Assembly: GCA_000727475.1 (NCBI GenBank)
Contig: KL647307.1
Coordinates: forward strand, 77,433-141,432
Source of the DNA: Sarcocystis neurona
Taxonomy: Eukaryota > Apicomplexa > Conoidasida > Eucoccidiorida > Sarcocystidae
DNA: 64,000 nucleotides
Direction of reading: 5' to 3'
Under the pieces are notes generated by a model. That model had not been told where the DNA came from. It made no database searches and worked only from the letters and a program-made list of their open reading frames with translations. Below are positions 34,089-45,400 of this stretch, one piece after another. Both the position numbers and the translations under genes were made by a program. The number at the start of each line of letters is the position of its first letter. Position 1 is the stretch's first letter.

Positions 34089-37000
34089 CTGATTTCGCTT
34101 AAATGAGGAAACCCACTTGTCTCATCAGCGGATGTCGTCTTTTCTTCGGAAGCGCACGCCTGTATTTCACTGATGCGTTCCTCCGTAGTCTGGGCGCATC
34201 ACGTCAGGCAAGCTGGTAGGGAGCTTCCCCCGCTCAACCGGGCGTGCGGCCGTCTGCGAAAGAGACACAATGGCAGTATATGCACGATCCGTGCGTAATT
34301 CATTCTCTACAGTTTTGTGGTTCTCATGTGCACAGGTGAGCTGTCCAGAGCTCCTCAGACACCAAAGTTAAAAGTTCTATCAAGGGCTTCTAACGAGTTG
34401 TGGCGGCGGTAAGCAGGGGAAGGCTTAGGGCAGGTTGAGCAAGGCACAAAGTCGCGCAGTGCACTTCACGCAGTGCAGCCTTCTTGTACGTGCGATCGTA
34501 CGCTGCGCTCGTTCTTCCGCTGTACGTGGTGAGTAAAAATCACCTTTCTGGCTTCGGAATTGGCCTCGATGTACGCTCTAGAGGTACGCGTTTGCAACTG
34601 AACAGGTGTACGGCGTGTGTCTTCGCGTCGTGGGCAAGTGGAAGAGAATTCGTTTCCCATTGTTGTCAACAACTGAAGGAAGAGGTGCACACACTGTTGA
34701 CACACGGTAGTTGTGTCATTTCGCCACCGACGACACGCAGAGCTTTCCTTTACCACAGAGGCCGTCCTCACCGATGGCTACACACTATGGTGTTTGTCTC
34801 CTGCTCGCAGGAAAGTAGAGCGCTGTTTCCTCTACAAATCTATGAAACACCATTCTTCTCTCAGATGTGTAGCCACAGGCATACCATTGACTTCGCAGAT
34901 TGTCTCAAGTGTTTTTCCTCTGTGTCGGATATATTTAAAAATGTGAAAACAGAGGGGGGGCCAATAAGTAACTGTATTTTGGGCCTAGTTTCCTCCGCGG
35001 GTCAACGCGAACACTTCGCGCGCCTGCATGCGGCAGGGAGTGGCGCCCTTGGTAGCAGTGCGTGATCGGGACGCTCTGCCATGTACGCTATCTTTGAATC
35101 CATCACACGTAAACGTATTCGTGTAGACGCGTAATTTCTCTCTACGGATATGGAATGCAGTAGACTACCACGCTGTGAATGCTCTTCGTGGTGCTGGTTG
35201 TCGAGCGCTCCCTTGGTTTCTAATTAACTTTCCACGATGTCCCGTGGGAGCTCACGCGGCCATTTGTGTTCTGAGTCAGACGCAGTTGTCAGCTGCTCAA
35301 TTCATCATATGCCGCCATTTTTGAAACAAAGCCTAAGGTCCCACTCTCTGCTAGTTCTGGCTTTTCTGGCTGCTCGTGGGCTATCCAGAATGGCCAGTCA
35401 GTTTTCTCCTCCTGTCTCTACGTATGCGCACACGCAAGTAGACATACTTGCGTGAGTATGTGCACATAGGAGTCCAGGTCCAGGTGGGCACCTGAGTGTT
35501 CGTGTTTCTGCACAATTGTATTTAACGTGTTATTCGTGTCGTTGCAGAGGGCCCGACTGCCGAAAGTTTCCTTGCTGAGAAAGCAACAACGTGGTTTTTA
35601 CTGAAGATATGGAGTGCCACGGGATTTACGAGTGTAGCCGTGGAGCGAATGCAAATCGAATGGGGCTCGGGCCATCAAAATCCCTTTCGCTACTCTTGGA
35701 TATTTGCCCATCTTGGTCTGCTTCCCCACATCGACTCACCACTGCCGACGGGGCAACTTCTAGCAGTTTCCGACTACTTACCTGAGCACATTCCGTGTTT
35801 TCTACCACCATTCTCATAAAGGAAGAGTACGTGTTCTCTGAAACGCAACCTATCTCTTTCTTTAATGCGATTTCTCTTCCCCGTGCTAACTAGAAGCTGT
35901 GTCCCAGTTTCTCCCAGTGTCCCCCGTAGCATTTGCAGAGTGAAATCAAGCACCACTGCATTTTGCCTTTCCCCTATTATCTGGCAATGATACAAGTCCA
36001 AGACCCCCTGTTGTCAGCAAAATTTCCTCCACAAGTTCTACAGCAACGTTGGATTCGATTGTTTCTCTGGTCTTGCCGTGTCTCTAGCTGCAAAAGGTGG
36101 TTTCGCGAGGGAAGCTCGTTTTCCTGACGCCGTCCTTATGCGTCCGAGAGCCCTCCCCGTTCAATTATCTTCTTCTCCTCGTTCTACCTCTCGCGCCGTG
36201 AGGCACTCCCATATAAACGTCTCGCGACCGCAAGCCTCATAACACGCTGGAGCTCTTGACCAGTGCTCCACCACAAACGCGCTTGACGGCAAACAAAGCA
36301 GTAAGTAACACAGAGGAAAGTGCATGAGCACGTATTGAGAACACGCACAGCAGACACGGCGACACAGCGGACAAGCACTGCCTGCATTTGGGCAGGTAAG
36401 CACACACGACACCAGCAGGTGGGAAGGTGCTCGCAATTTGATGCAAATGTACGATTGATCTTGTAAAGTCATTGTCCTCATGATGAACTGCGCCCTCATC
36501 CAGACATACAAGCATATGTGAATCACCGGGCCTGCCGCTGAGCTCACGCACGCAGAAGGAAACCGGTTTGTGTTGACGCTCGCCTTTCCGTTGTCTACTG
36601 TTTCAGAAAGGCCTGCTCACCTCTGCTGCACACAGAGGCGTCTGAAACAATGCCCCTTCTTTCCAAGTGATGCGTGTAGATTTTGCCGTGCCCACCGGCG
36701 GGAGAAATCCTTCCGCAAGGGGCTTTGCTGAAATTTCACGCGTTTGTTGCAATACACAGGTGTAGTCGGGGTAAGCGTAGGCGTTTACGGAAATACATCC
36801 ATGTATGTATACGTGCATACTTGTTGAGATCTACGCGTCGCTCTTTGTGGGCGTCAGCGAACCAGGACAGCAGCACCCAGGCAGAAAAGCTGAATGAGAG
36901 CGCACAGCGGGCTGCCCCCTCGCTGGAGCACCACCAGGTGAGGGTACCAACTTACGCGGCACCTGTTCTCCTTCTGGAGATCCCAGCGTGTGGCCGAAGA

Positions 37001-37423
37001 GGCCTACTGTGTGTTGTGTACGGTCTTGGGAAGCGCAGGCTGAAGCAAAGATTTCTTCGGCTTTGCAGTTTGCTTTACGTTCCAAATCTGTACTGGAGGC
37101 GTAGCAGGCCGCGGACACATCTTTGTGAGTTTCCCGGTGCCCACCTAGGCTTCCATCTGCATACAAATCTCGAGGTATTTCTCTGTGGAACGGTCCCCCA
37201 CACGCACGCCGGAACAGCACACGCCCCGCCACGGACGGGCACAACAAGCGGAGTAGACGAGATGTTCTAGGAAGATCTCCAGGCAAATACGTCCCCTCCC
37301 TATCTGTGCTGTCAGAGGAGGTCGCGCCTAGCTATTTGAGACGGAAGAGACGTGGAAGAAAGCGGGTGCCAACGGCCTGAGGACAGTCGCGTTAGATGCG
37401 CAGTGAGTCGGTTGACCGGCAGA
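34089..37423. other. Repeat-poor interval with unresolved exon candidates
   Basis: No complete gene resolved. Candidates: minus strand 34771-34530 (reads MRTASVVKESSACRRWRN and SRAYIEANSEARK before a GTGATT) against an overlapping plus frame 34484-35065. On the minus strand at 36161-36420 is a Cys-rich segment with SACPLCRRVCCACSQY and a possible terminal exon ending WECLTAREVERGEEDN. On the plus strand at about 36829-36941 an exon reads SLWASANQDSSTQAEKLNES and ends at a strong CACCAG|GTGAGG donor; it is the only open frame into that donor. 35066-36160 shows nothing I can support. Confidence 0.35.
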
Positions 37424-39757
37424 ATGAACGGCGCGGCTACGCCTGCTGCGCGGCAGCCATTAGAGGCCGGCAGCCAAGAAGCGACTTCCGACGTAAAGAG
37501 GGAAGACCAAGACGAAGACGTGACCGAATCTTCAACTGCGGCGAGTAACAACGAGGAGAAGAAACCCGTGCACCAAGAACCTGCGGGCGAGTGTTTGGTC
37601 TGTTTCGACACGTTAGAGGAGCGCAACTACGTGGAATACGCGCTTTTTTCGCCCAGCTGCTCGCCCTCGCACCAAGACGAGAGTGGGCAAAGTAACACTC
37701 CGGAAGACGATCTGAAGCGCCCTGACGCCGCTGATTCATCTGCCAACGAGCCTCTTTCTCCTACTCCACGAGACGAGATGCGCGCGCAGGGGGAAGCCAC
37801 CGGGACGTCGCCAGTCGCCAGCATTGCTCCAGCCGCGGAAAACCTCGTCTGGTATCCCGCGAAATTTTGCAAAGATTGCATCGAAGAACTCCAGGCCGTG
37901 CAGGTAATAGTCGCGCAGACTACGTGTTTAATCCACCACGTGCACACAGTGTTACTGTTGCTCTGCCCAACAGTCTCACGTTTACGGCGACGCGGAACAA
38001 GACTACAGAGGGCGGGCGTTTGAAGGACGGTAGCAAATTAGATACGTGTGACGTGTGCGTGTGTCTGCGTCGACGTTCGCAGTTCCCCCATACGAAGTGA
38101 GTGCCGCAGTGTGTTCTGCATTGCATCTCTGTACGAGTGTGTGTACGGCTTTCTACGTATCAAGACGATCAGTCACAAACGTGAAGTGTCTGTCCCAGCA
38201 AGTCTGTATAGTCTGTTTTCAGTTCAGCACTGCTGTGGTGGATCAGTTTCAACAAGGGACGTACAAGGTTATGTAGGACTTGTGCATGAGAGCCGGAATT
38301 CTTTATATATATTGGTCGCGTCGACTTTTTAATTTCCATGTAAGGACAAGGTCATACGCGTACGTTTCTGCAGGATTGAAGATGCGTTGGACAGTCGCGT
38401 GTGGCCCACTGCGGCCCAGTGTGGACCTGTGCGCGTCCTGCTACACGGATCAGCGACGTCGACGTGTTGCAGAATTTGTCCCTGGTGTCCGCAAATACTT
38501 CCCCCGTGCCAGTGCTAGACCCTGGCGCTCCCAGTATTTTGATGTCGCCAGTACTGCGTCCATTCGTTTATTTCTCCGCCGCACATACGTTCAAGGGGAG
38601 ATTCTGCGTGTCTGTATTGCAGCAGGGAGTTGGCCGACGGTGACGATAACCATGGTGCAGCACGTTTGAAGGTTGTGTTAGAGACCACGGGTAGATGAAA
38701 CATAATTTCAGATGACTTGGCACACGAGTGTGGCGTATCTTGTTTCACTTCAGTTCCAGCGCTACTGCGACAGAGTCGCCAACACCAACTGCGCGCGTGA
38801 GCAACGTGCCCTCCTCAAGCGGGGTCCGCCTGTTAACCTGCGAGATCGCATGGCGTTTCCGGAGTCCAACGACCAAGAAATTCATTCTCTGTGGTTCGCG
38901 GCCGACAACAAAGTGCGACCCGCGAAACTCAAAGACAGTCTGGTGAGGCACACTCCACACGACGTGGACAGTCGGAAACGCACACGCATTAAGTGTTTTC
39001 AATTTCTGAATGTGTCTGCGTCCCCGCCCACATCAAAGAAGCCTGCATATACGTGCCTCCACCCCCTGCCATCGCAAACGAGCTCGCGACACGCCAGCAA
39101 AAGCATACTGTTGCGCCTCATTGATTGTACCGTACGACGCGTTCGTCTTGCACGCGCGCAGCCTGTGTGTTGTTGTTTCTTTACACAGACAGCTGGGCTC
39201 TTTAAAGATGGACTGATTTGGTAGTAGAGGGCCACCTGGGAGCAAAGAACTCGTTTGTGAGTTGTGATAAGTAACTGGTTGCGTAAGCGCACGGGGCGCC
39301 TCCGCGTCAACGAGGCCTCTACTTTTGTGCGTCCTTAAATATGCCGCGGTGTTTTGAGATGCAGAGGGACTACAGTCCTGCAGGCCGAAGGTTCTGCGTG
39401 TAGACAGCGCTTTGGGTATGAGTGTTTCTCCAAGTGTCTACGCAGGCCTTCGCATTTCCATTTACTTGAGACACATCGCACTGGTTTCTCATAGGTGCTT
39501 TTTCAAAACATGGTCGTCTTTGTGGGCATCCGGTTGTCGAGCTCCACGGCCACATGGCTGCATTGCTTCAGAGGGACCATCCTGCGCGGAGTGCATTACC
39601 GCCAAGGTGCGCCGCTGTGCGAGTGTGTGTGTGTACGTGTGCGGGACAACAGGAAGGAGAGAAGCGACAAGCGCTGTGGAACTGGTTAGAGCAGTTCCTG
39701 ATTGAAGACGAACAGGTTGTAGAGGACGTGAACGGAAAGCGGACTGAGAATTCTTGA
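37424..39757 (+). CDS. Conserved-looking protein with two CxxC pairs, three exons (257 residues)
   Basis: Exons 37424-37903, 38754-38942 and 39653-39757 all join in phase 0 (donors CAG|GTAATA and CTG|GTGAGG; acceptors CACTTCAG and CAACAG). An acidic, disordered N-terminus precedes C57-x2-C60 (ECLVCFDTLEERNYVEYALF). C149-x2-C152 (PAKFCKDCIEELQAVQ) suggests a four-Cys zinc site. The C-terminal half has QRALLKRGPPVNLRDRMAFP, EIHSLWFAADNKVRPAKLKD and GEKRQALWNWLEQFLIED. I have the impression of a widely conserved eukaryotic family with CxxC pairs, 'GPP-NL-D' and 'LW..sd....aKL.gsl.GeeR..lW..l..F', but cannot name it. The open frame reaches further 5' to 37340 but the first ATG is 37424. Confidence 0.75.
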
Positions 39758-40462
39758 CTCACGGGGTGTTTGGTCGGTTGGTTGGTTGCTCGGCATTCTG
39801 TCTGTGTCTTTTCACACATAGGAGTGAAACGTAGAGGCGGCTTGACACTCTATTTTGTGAAGTCAACCTTGTGTACTAAAATGCAACACAACCAGGCAAT
39901 TGCGGGAGAACCGTCCGCGTGTCAGCAGCTATCGGGAGATTCCCCGCGTTCTACTAAGTGATGTCACCGTTCTAACTTAACTGCGTCTACTGCGTACTCA
40001 CGGCAATCTAACTGCGAATTCTTGCGTCAAGACTTGTTTCTGCACGAGCCCCGCTTGTCTCGCTGGGAACGACATTTGCCTCTTCCGTCCTTCGGCGGGT
40101 GATCGTGCAGGGGCTTCTCACGTAGGCGTACGAGTGCCTGCAGCAACAGGCGTGTTATGCACCCACTCTCGTATTAATTCTCACAAGAACCATTACCCGC
40201 TTACAGTTGTCTCCGATCTCCAAGAGTCAGACTCCTACTGCGGCTTAGGTGTAAAACGTAGGCCAGCTACCGTACATGAGAGCAGAAGCCGCGCAGGCCA
40301 AAAAGCATTTGCTTCAGCACGCGCGGGGACTCAATTATACACGAAGACGCGTTTACGTGCTGCGCCCGGACAGATCCGTTTTCGCGCATAGACACGTTCA
40401 AACGTACAATTCTGTGACGTGCATGAGGGACGCTCGCTGAGCGAGAGCATCTCTTGCTGCAG
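39758..40462. other. Intergenic or unresolved exon sequence
   Basis: A plus-strand frame at 40134-40391 (SYCGLGVKRRPATVHESRSR) could be the exon before 40463 through a GGT|GTAAAA donor, but no start was found. Otherwise nothing seen. Confidence 0.35.
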
Positions 40463-41005
40463 CAGGAGGCCCAGGGTTTCCGGGCTTCAAAGCAATTTCC
40501 TGCCCCTGACAGGAATAAAGAAGCGACCGTATTGAAGTCACCTGTTGCAGAACTTTCCCCCGTACTTTTACCGTCTCTCTCGACGAAGCCTGCTACTGGC
40601 TCGAGGACAGGTGTGCATTCGTACACACGAGCACTCTCTATCATCGGTGTACGCCCCTCAAGCGGGGATGGCTACAGTGGCCCGCCAGAGGCACCCGGCA
40701 GCACAGCATGCACGTGTGCACGCTGCAGGTGCGTACGTACTTTCAATCGTATATGGAGAAAAGTACATTTTTGCGATGATGGTCTTCAAGCGTCCGCCTT
40801 TGACGGAGTACTCTTCAGAAGCCCTGAAGGTTCTCTTCTCAGACCGAGGCGGAAGCAGACGCAAAGTGAGAAAAAACAACTCGATGCAGACGCACTCAAC
40901 AGTGCTAGAATCGACGCGCATGCACGCAGAATTTTTTTTAGTAGGTCAGCTGCGGGATGGGAGAAATCAAGTGTTCACACTGTATGGATGCTACCCGTGG
41001 GTTGA
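40463..41005 (+). CDS. Internal or terminal exon of an unknown gene (181 codons)
   Basis: A clear acceptor (CATCTCTTGCTGCAG|) opens a frame to a TAG at 41005. It begins QEAQGFRASKQFPAPDRNKE and later has FDGVLFRSPEGSLLRPRRKQ, then SEKKQLDADALNSARIDAHA and RRIFFSRSAAGWEKSS. The composition is hydrophilic and helical without homopolymers. A second overlapping frame with an ATG at 40668 (133 codons to 41069, containing KYIFAMMVFKRPPLTEYSSE) is the main competitor. The 5' part of the gene is not identified. Confidence 0.4.
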   Translation, partial: QEAQGFRASKQFPAPDRNKEATVLKSPVAELSPVLLPSLSTKPATGSRTGVHSYTRALSIIGVRPSSGDGYSGPPEAPGSTACTCARCRCVRTFNRIWRKVHFCDDGLQASAFDGVLFRSPEGSLLRPRRKQTQSEKKQLDADALNSARIDAHARRIFFSRSAAGWEKSSVHTVWMLPVG

Positions 41006-41069
41006 ATGCGCAGAACATTTTCTTTTGGTTCACACATGTGCCAACAGCATTTCCGAAAGTTGTAAGTGA

Positions 41070-42467
41070 AACAGTCACAGAATTGTGCATCACTTGGGGC
41101 CCTCAGTTGCACTCTGCTGCCCCCTGGTGCTGAACAGTCCACGCCTGTACTTGGTGTGGCGTACCACATCATTCACGAAGTAGAGTGTACGCTGGTGTCT
41201 ACACAGGCAAGCTGCTCTACGTGTAACGTAAGCGCAGTCGAGATGAACGATTAGATACGACTCAGGCGCATGGCTATCTCCACCTGATTGTGATAAGTTT
41301 GATGGAGTTGAGGCACTACAGGGACGACGACTACCTCCTTTTGACGTAGTGTGCAGTCGTACGAATCGCAGTGGCTCTTGTCCTCTTCACTGTGCACGCT
41401 CGGCTCGTGCGTTCTCACACGTCGACGTCGAGGTGCCACGGACGAGCTTATTAGCCAGCCACAAGGTGTCGATGGCAGCATCTCGAAACGGGCCTTCAGA
41501 CTGCCATAACACTTTGCTTGAAACACTCGTCATTAAACCTTCCTAAGGAAAACTGAGTTTAGAATGGTGAAGTCCAAGTTGTAACAATGCCAGCACGTAT
41601 TCAAGGCTGGTATACATGGACAACCGAGGCGTCGACCCGTAAACAGCCGCCCACGAGCTTTACTCCTTCACGCAGCTAACCCTGACACTGCGACAAAATG
41701 CCAGGTACTCCCAGCAAACGTAATATACGAATAGATTTGCGCGGCTCTTGACTGTCTCGACGCAGAGCGCTCGGTTCTCCACATCTCCACAGAACTGTCC
41801 CCTTTGCTGCCGGGGGCACTGCTCTCTCCGTAGGACTAAGCTGTCCGGATTCTAGCCTTTTGCTCTCGAACCGCATTCTACTGTTCCCAATGATCCACAC
41901 TCCTTACGCGTCTAATTTACACTTCAACTTTACTAAAGGTGCGGGCGTCCTTTGTAGCCTGAAGTGTCGCCTGTCTCTGCTACTACGTATCTATCAGCCG
42001 ATCCCACCACATACACTTCACTGTGTATGAGATCTTCACAAGTAGGCACGGGCAAGATCGAACAGGATGCTAGATGAAGAAACTTTGGAGCACGATTACT
42101 CACTTCATTCTTCTTACTTCCCTGTCACTTCCGCAATTTTACAGCGTGTTTCATAGGCTGTGAAGACGTCCACCTCTGTGAACTGATGTGCAATTTTACC
42201 TGCCACTGTTCTTCCCTTCGTCCCACTGCAGCTTCTCGGCGCCGAGGATGTGTGAAGACTTTTCTCTTTTTCTGTGCGTACTACCGGTTTACAGCTCCCC
42301 TACGAGCCGTCGTTGTTCCTACTATTGGAAGTCATCGCGGCTGCTCTTAAAATGGACTTTAAGGCGCCAATCGCCAACTACAATGGCATTTCGCGAAACG
42401 CACATTGTTTCGAAGGTGGGCTGCAGCCATCTGCAGGTGTTGCTTGTTGGCACGTTAAACACCTCAG
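41070..42467. other. Repeat-poor spacer, nothing supported
   Basis: No frame here carries a recognisable motif on either strand. I searched the minus strand specifically for the lid subdomain or a second AAA domain continuing the neighbouring gene (Walker A, Walker B and second-region-of-homology patterns) and found none. Confidence 0.5.
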
Positions 42468-45400
42468 TCATATCTTGCTGAATAGATTTGCCTTGCGCCC
42501 TGCCCAACATTGCGGCCACGACAGCCACACGTCAAGACGTCCTGCACGAACAACTGCCTCATCGAGCCATTCGGGGCGGCCGCCGCAAACGCCCACCACC
42601 GCGAGACCTGCCTGCTGCTGCAACCAATCGCGTGCTACACTTGCCTCAGCAACAACTTCGTCGTTCGTTTTTCCGGCTGTTGTCGTTTGGTACGGGTCAT
42701 CTAACGACAGCAGTGCAGAGCAGCAGGATCGGCGGTCCTCGATGTCATCCAATCCGACAAGCAATGCTGCTAACAAGCGCCGTCGGAGTGCCGAAGTATT
42801 AGGAGCCCCACTTCGGCTGTCACCTGGGAGTTCCTCATTGTCACTCCCTTCGTATTCTTCCGCTGACTCCCTTTCTGACGGATCACCGGTGGCACGTCGC
42901 TCATTGTTCTCGCCTCGCGTGGTCGTGCTGCGCGTGCTTCCCGCAGCACATGCGCCCTCATTAGAAGCCAGGCGCCCACTGCAGACGTCAGATACGCGAC
43001 TCGCAGTGTGCGCGTTCTGCCTGACTTCCCCTGCCTGCTTCCGGGGGCTTCTCTCGTTGTCGTCGACGCGTTCTCCGAGCCGCACGTCGCCTACGCTTTC
43101 TTCCTGGCCGCCAACACCTCTTGTAGCTTTGTTTTTACGCGGCGTCTCTGCGTGCACGGCCCGGGATGGGTGTTGCCGCCTTTCCTCCCGAAACTGTCGC
43201 AGCCTTTCGACTTCTTCGTGATGTCTGGGCACGGCGTTGCTGGGGTGGGTAGAGAGCGACTGCTTGTTCTCTCGCTGGCGACTCGTGTGCGTGCGAAGCT
43301 GCTTGCATGCAGGAAGTTTGTGAAGTTGTCGTCGAGCGGCCAACTGGTCAAGGCCGAGCAGCACGAGGACAGCAGGTGCCGCCGCTGCTGCTTCTCGAAG
43401 CAGACGACGAAGCTTTTCCTCAGTCTCTCCCACAAATGAGGAGGCGAGCGCAGCAACTGGTAGCAAGAATGTCTGCACTTCTCGGCTGTACCTTTCCCCA
43501 ACTAGCTGGAGCACCTGCTGAGGAGAAAAGCCCCCATCAGGAGGGACGGCGGTCGCGTGCTCCGAAGGGTATTGTTGCTCCGTCAGGGTGCCACTGGAAT
43601 CGCTGGCGACGCGTCGGCATTTACCTCTCAAGTCGCAGCTGTGCACCAACACTCGTGGAGGAGGAAGCAGCTCGTCCCCCCACCGCAGCAGGCGTTCACA
43701 GTGTGCCTGCAGCAGAACGCTCCCATCCTGTTTTGCAGCTGCGACGCCGGACGACCGTACCGCCGCTCTTGCAGTGTCGCTACGAGCTGTCCGTTGGATG
43801 TCGGCGGTGCCGAAACGCGAACGTAGCATCATTGGAACGTACACATGGTTTTCCAGTTCATGCACGAAGTGCTGCAGTGGCTGAGGGAAACAGGACTTCA
43901 CCTCTCGCCATTGTCGACGTTCTGACAGCGATGGGGCAGCCATGAAGCTACGACCGCAGAGAAAGAGCATGCAAGGACGCAGCGTTTTCTTCGACGTCCT
44001 TCTTCGCCCGTCGCAAGGCCTTGTTGCGCCCGACGGTTCGTGCACATGTCGCTGTCTGCGTGCACTGGCTGCTCGTTTTGTCGCTTCTGTCCCGCTTGTA
44101 TCGACAGTAGCTGCAGTGGTAGGTATGCTCTGTCTTGCTCGATCAGCCGCCGGCGCACAGCGGACACTTGCAACCGCTCTGTGAGCGTTGTCACTCAGCC
44201 GCTGGAAGTGCCGAAGTCCCCCTTGCTGCCCGTCCTCCGACGTCCCCCCTACTAACCGGTGCTCTCGCGTCTCCTGCCGCTGCCCCTGCTCGCCCAACTG
44301 CAGACTGCTGTGCGAGGCGCGGCGGTGCCGCTGCTCCTTCTGCCCCTGCTGGTGCACCTGGGCCTCTGACTCCTGCTTACGCTGCCGCCGCTCCTGCTTG
44401 AATAGGCCACGCACCTGCTGGCGCAGTTCTGATGACTCAAAATCGCGCGGCGGCTGCTGTGGGGCCATGCCTGCGCTGCCGCGCTTCGTCCCCCGATGGT
44501 TTCCACCTGTTGTCAAATACTGCAGCATATCTAAATACGCTTGAGTCTGCACGTCCTCCTCATCAGACAGTAGCAATATTTGCACGCCAGGATACATTCC
44601 CCGCACCTCTTGTTGCCACTCGCTCACTTCCTCCCACAAACCTTTCTGAGGAATTTTGGCTGCAGCGGTTGAAACTGCAGCCATCGTGGACGCGTCGGGT
44701 GTTAGCTGACTGCGTCTCCACAACAGCAGGAGGACAACGCCGCGAATCACACTGGCAGCTCCCGCTGTATTTTGACCTTCTGCTGTGTCACAGGTGGCTG
44801 CACCTCCTACTGGTCTGGCCTGGAGGTTTGCTGCTGCAGCCAGCCCTGCTCTGTCTCCGGTGTCACTTCCTATTTTTGCTTCCGAGGGACCGGGCACCGA
44901 ACAATCACCTCCCCTGCCACCAGCTGTCTTTTGTTTGATCTCAAGCGCCGCTTTCGTCTGCGCTGTTGAAACTCCTGCTGCCTTTGCCACCTCTGAAAGT
45001 GCACAGCTAAGTACCCCAGCTGCTTGTTTCCACTGACGTACTTGCAGCTGCTCAATTCCATCAAAGCAACAGACAGTTACGCATTCGGTGTCTTCACTTT
45101 CCGAACTGTCGTTATCCGGTGTTTGCTCGTCTTCGCTTCGTCTCCCGTCCCTGTCGGGGTGAAGTTGCTTTACAGCTGGGAAACCAAAGAAATAGGAGTA
45201 GACATCTCGGTCAGCAAGAAGACATGTGTAACGCATGCCTGCTACCTCAGGCGACGCGTGGTCTTGGTGAGGTGCTGCAGCTTCTGCTGCTGGTGAACGC
45301 AACGAGTACTCGTGCTCGGGGATATGATGAGTCTGCGGTCGCCTGTCATCCGAGGCGTGCAAGGCCAAGCGGTCCTCTTTGGTCTGTCGCTTTTGGTGTC

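Noticed and set aside
36161..36420. RING-like CPLCRR motif in a Cys-rich minus-strand frame
   Set aside because: Only one half of a possible zinc-binding pattern is present, and two alternative splice readings give different proteins, so no RING domain is claimed.
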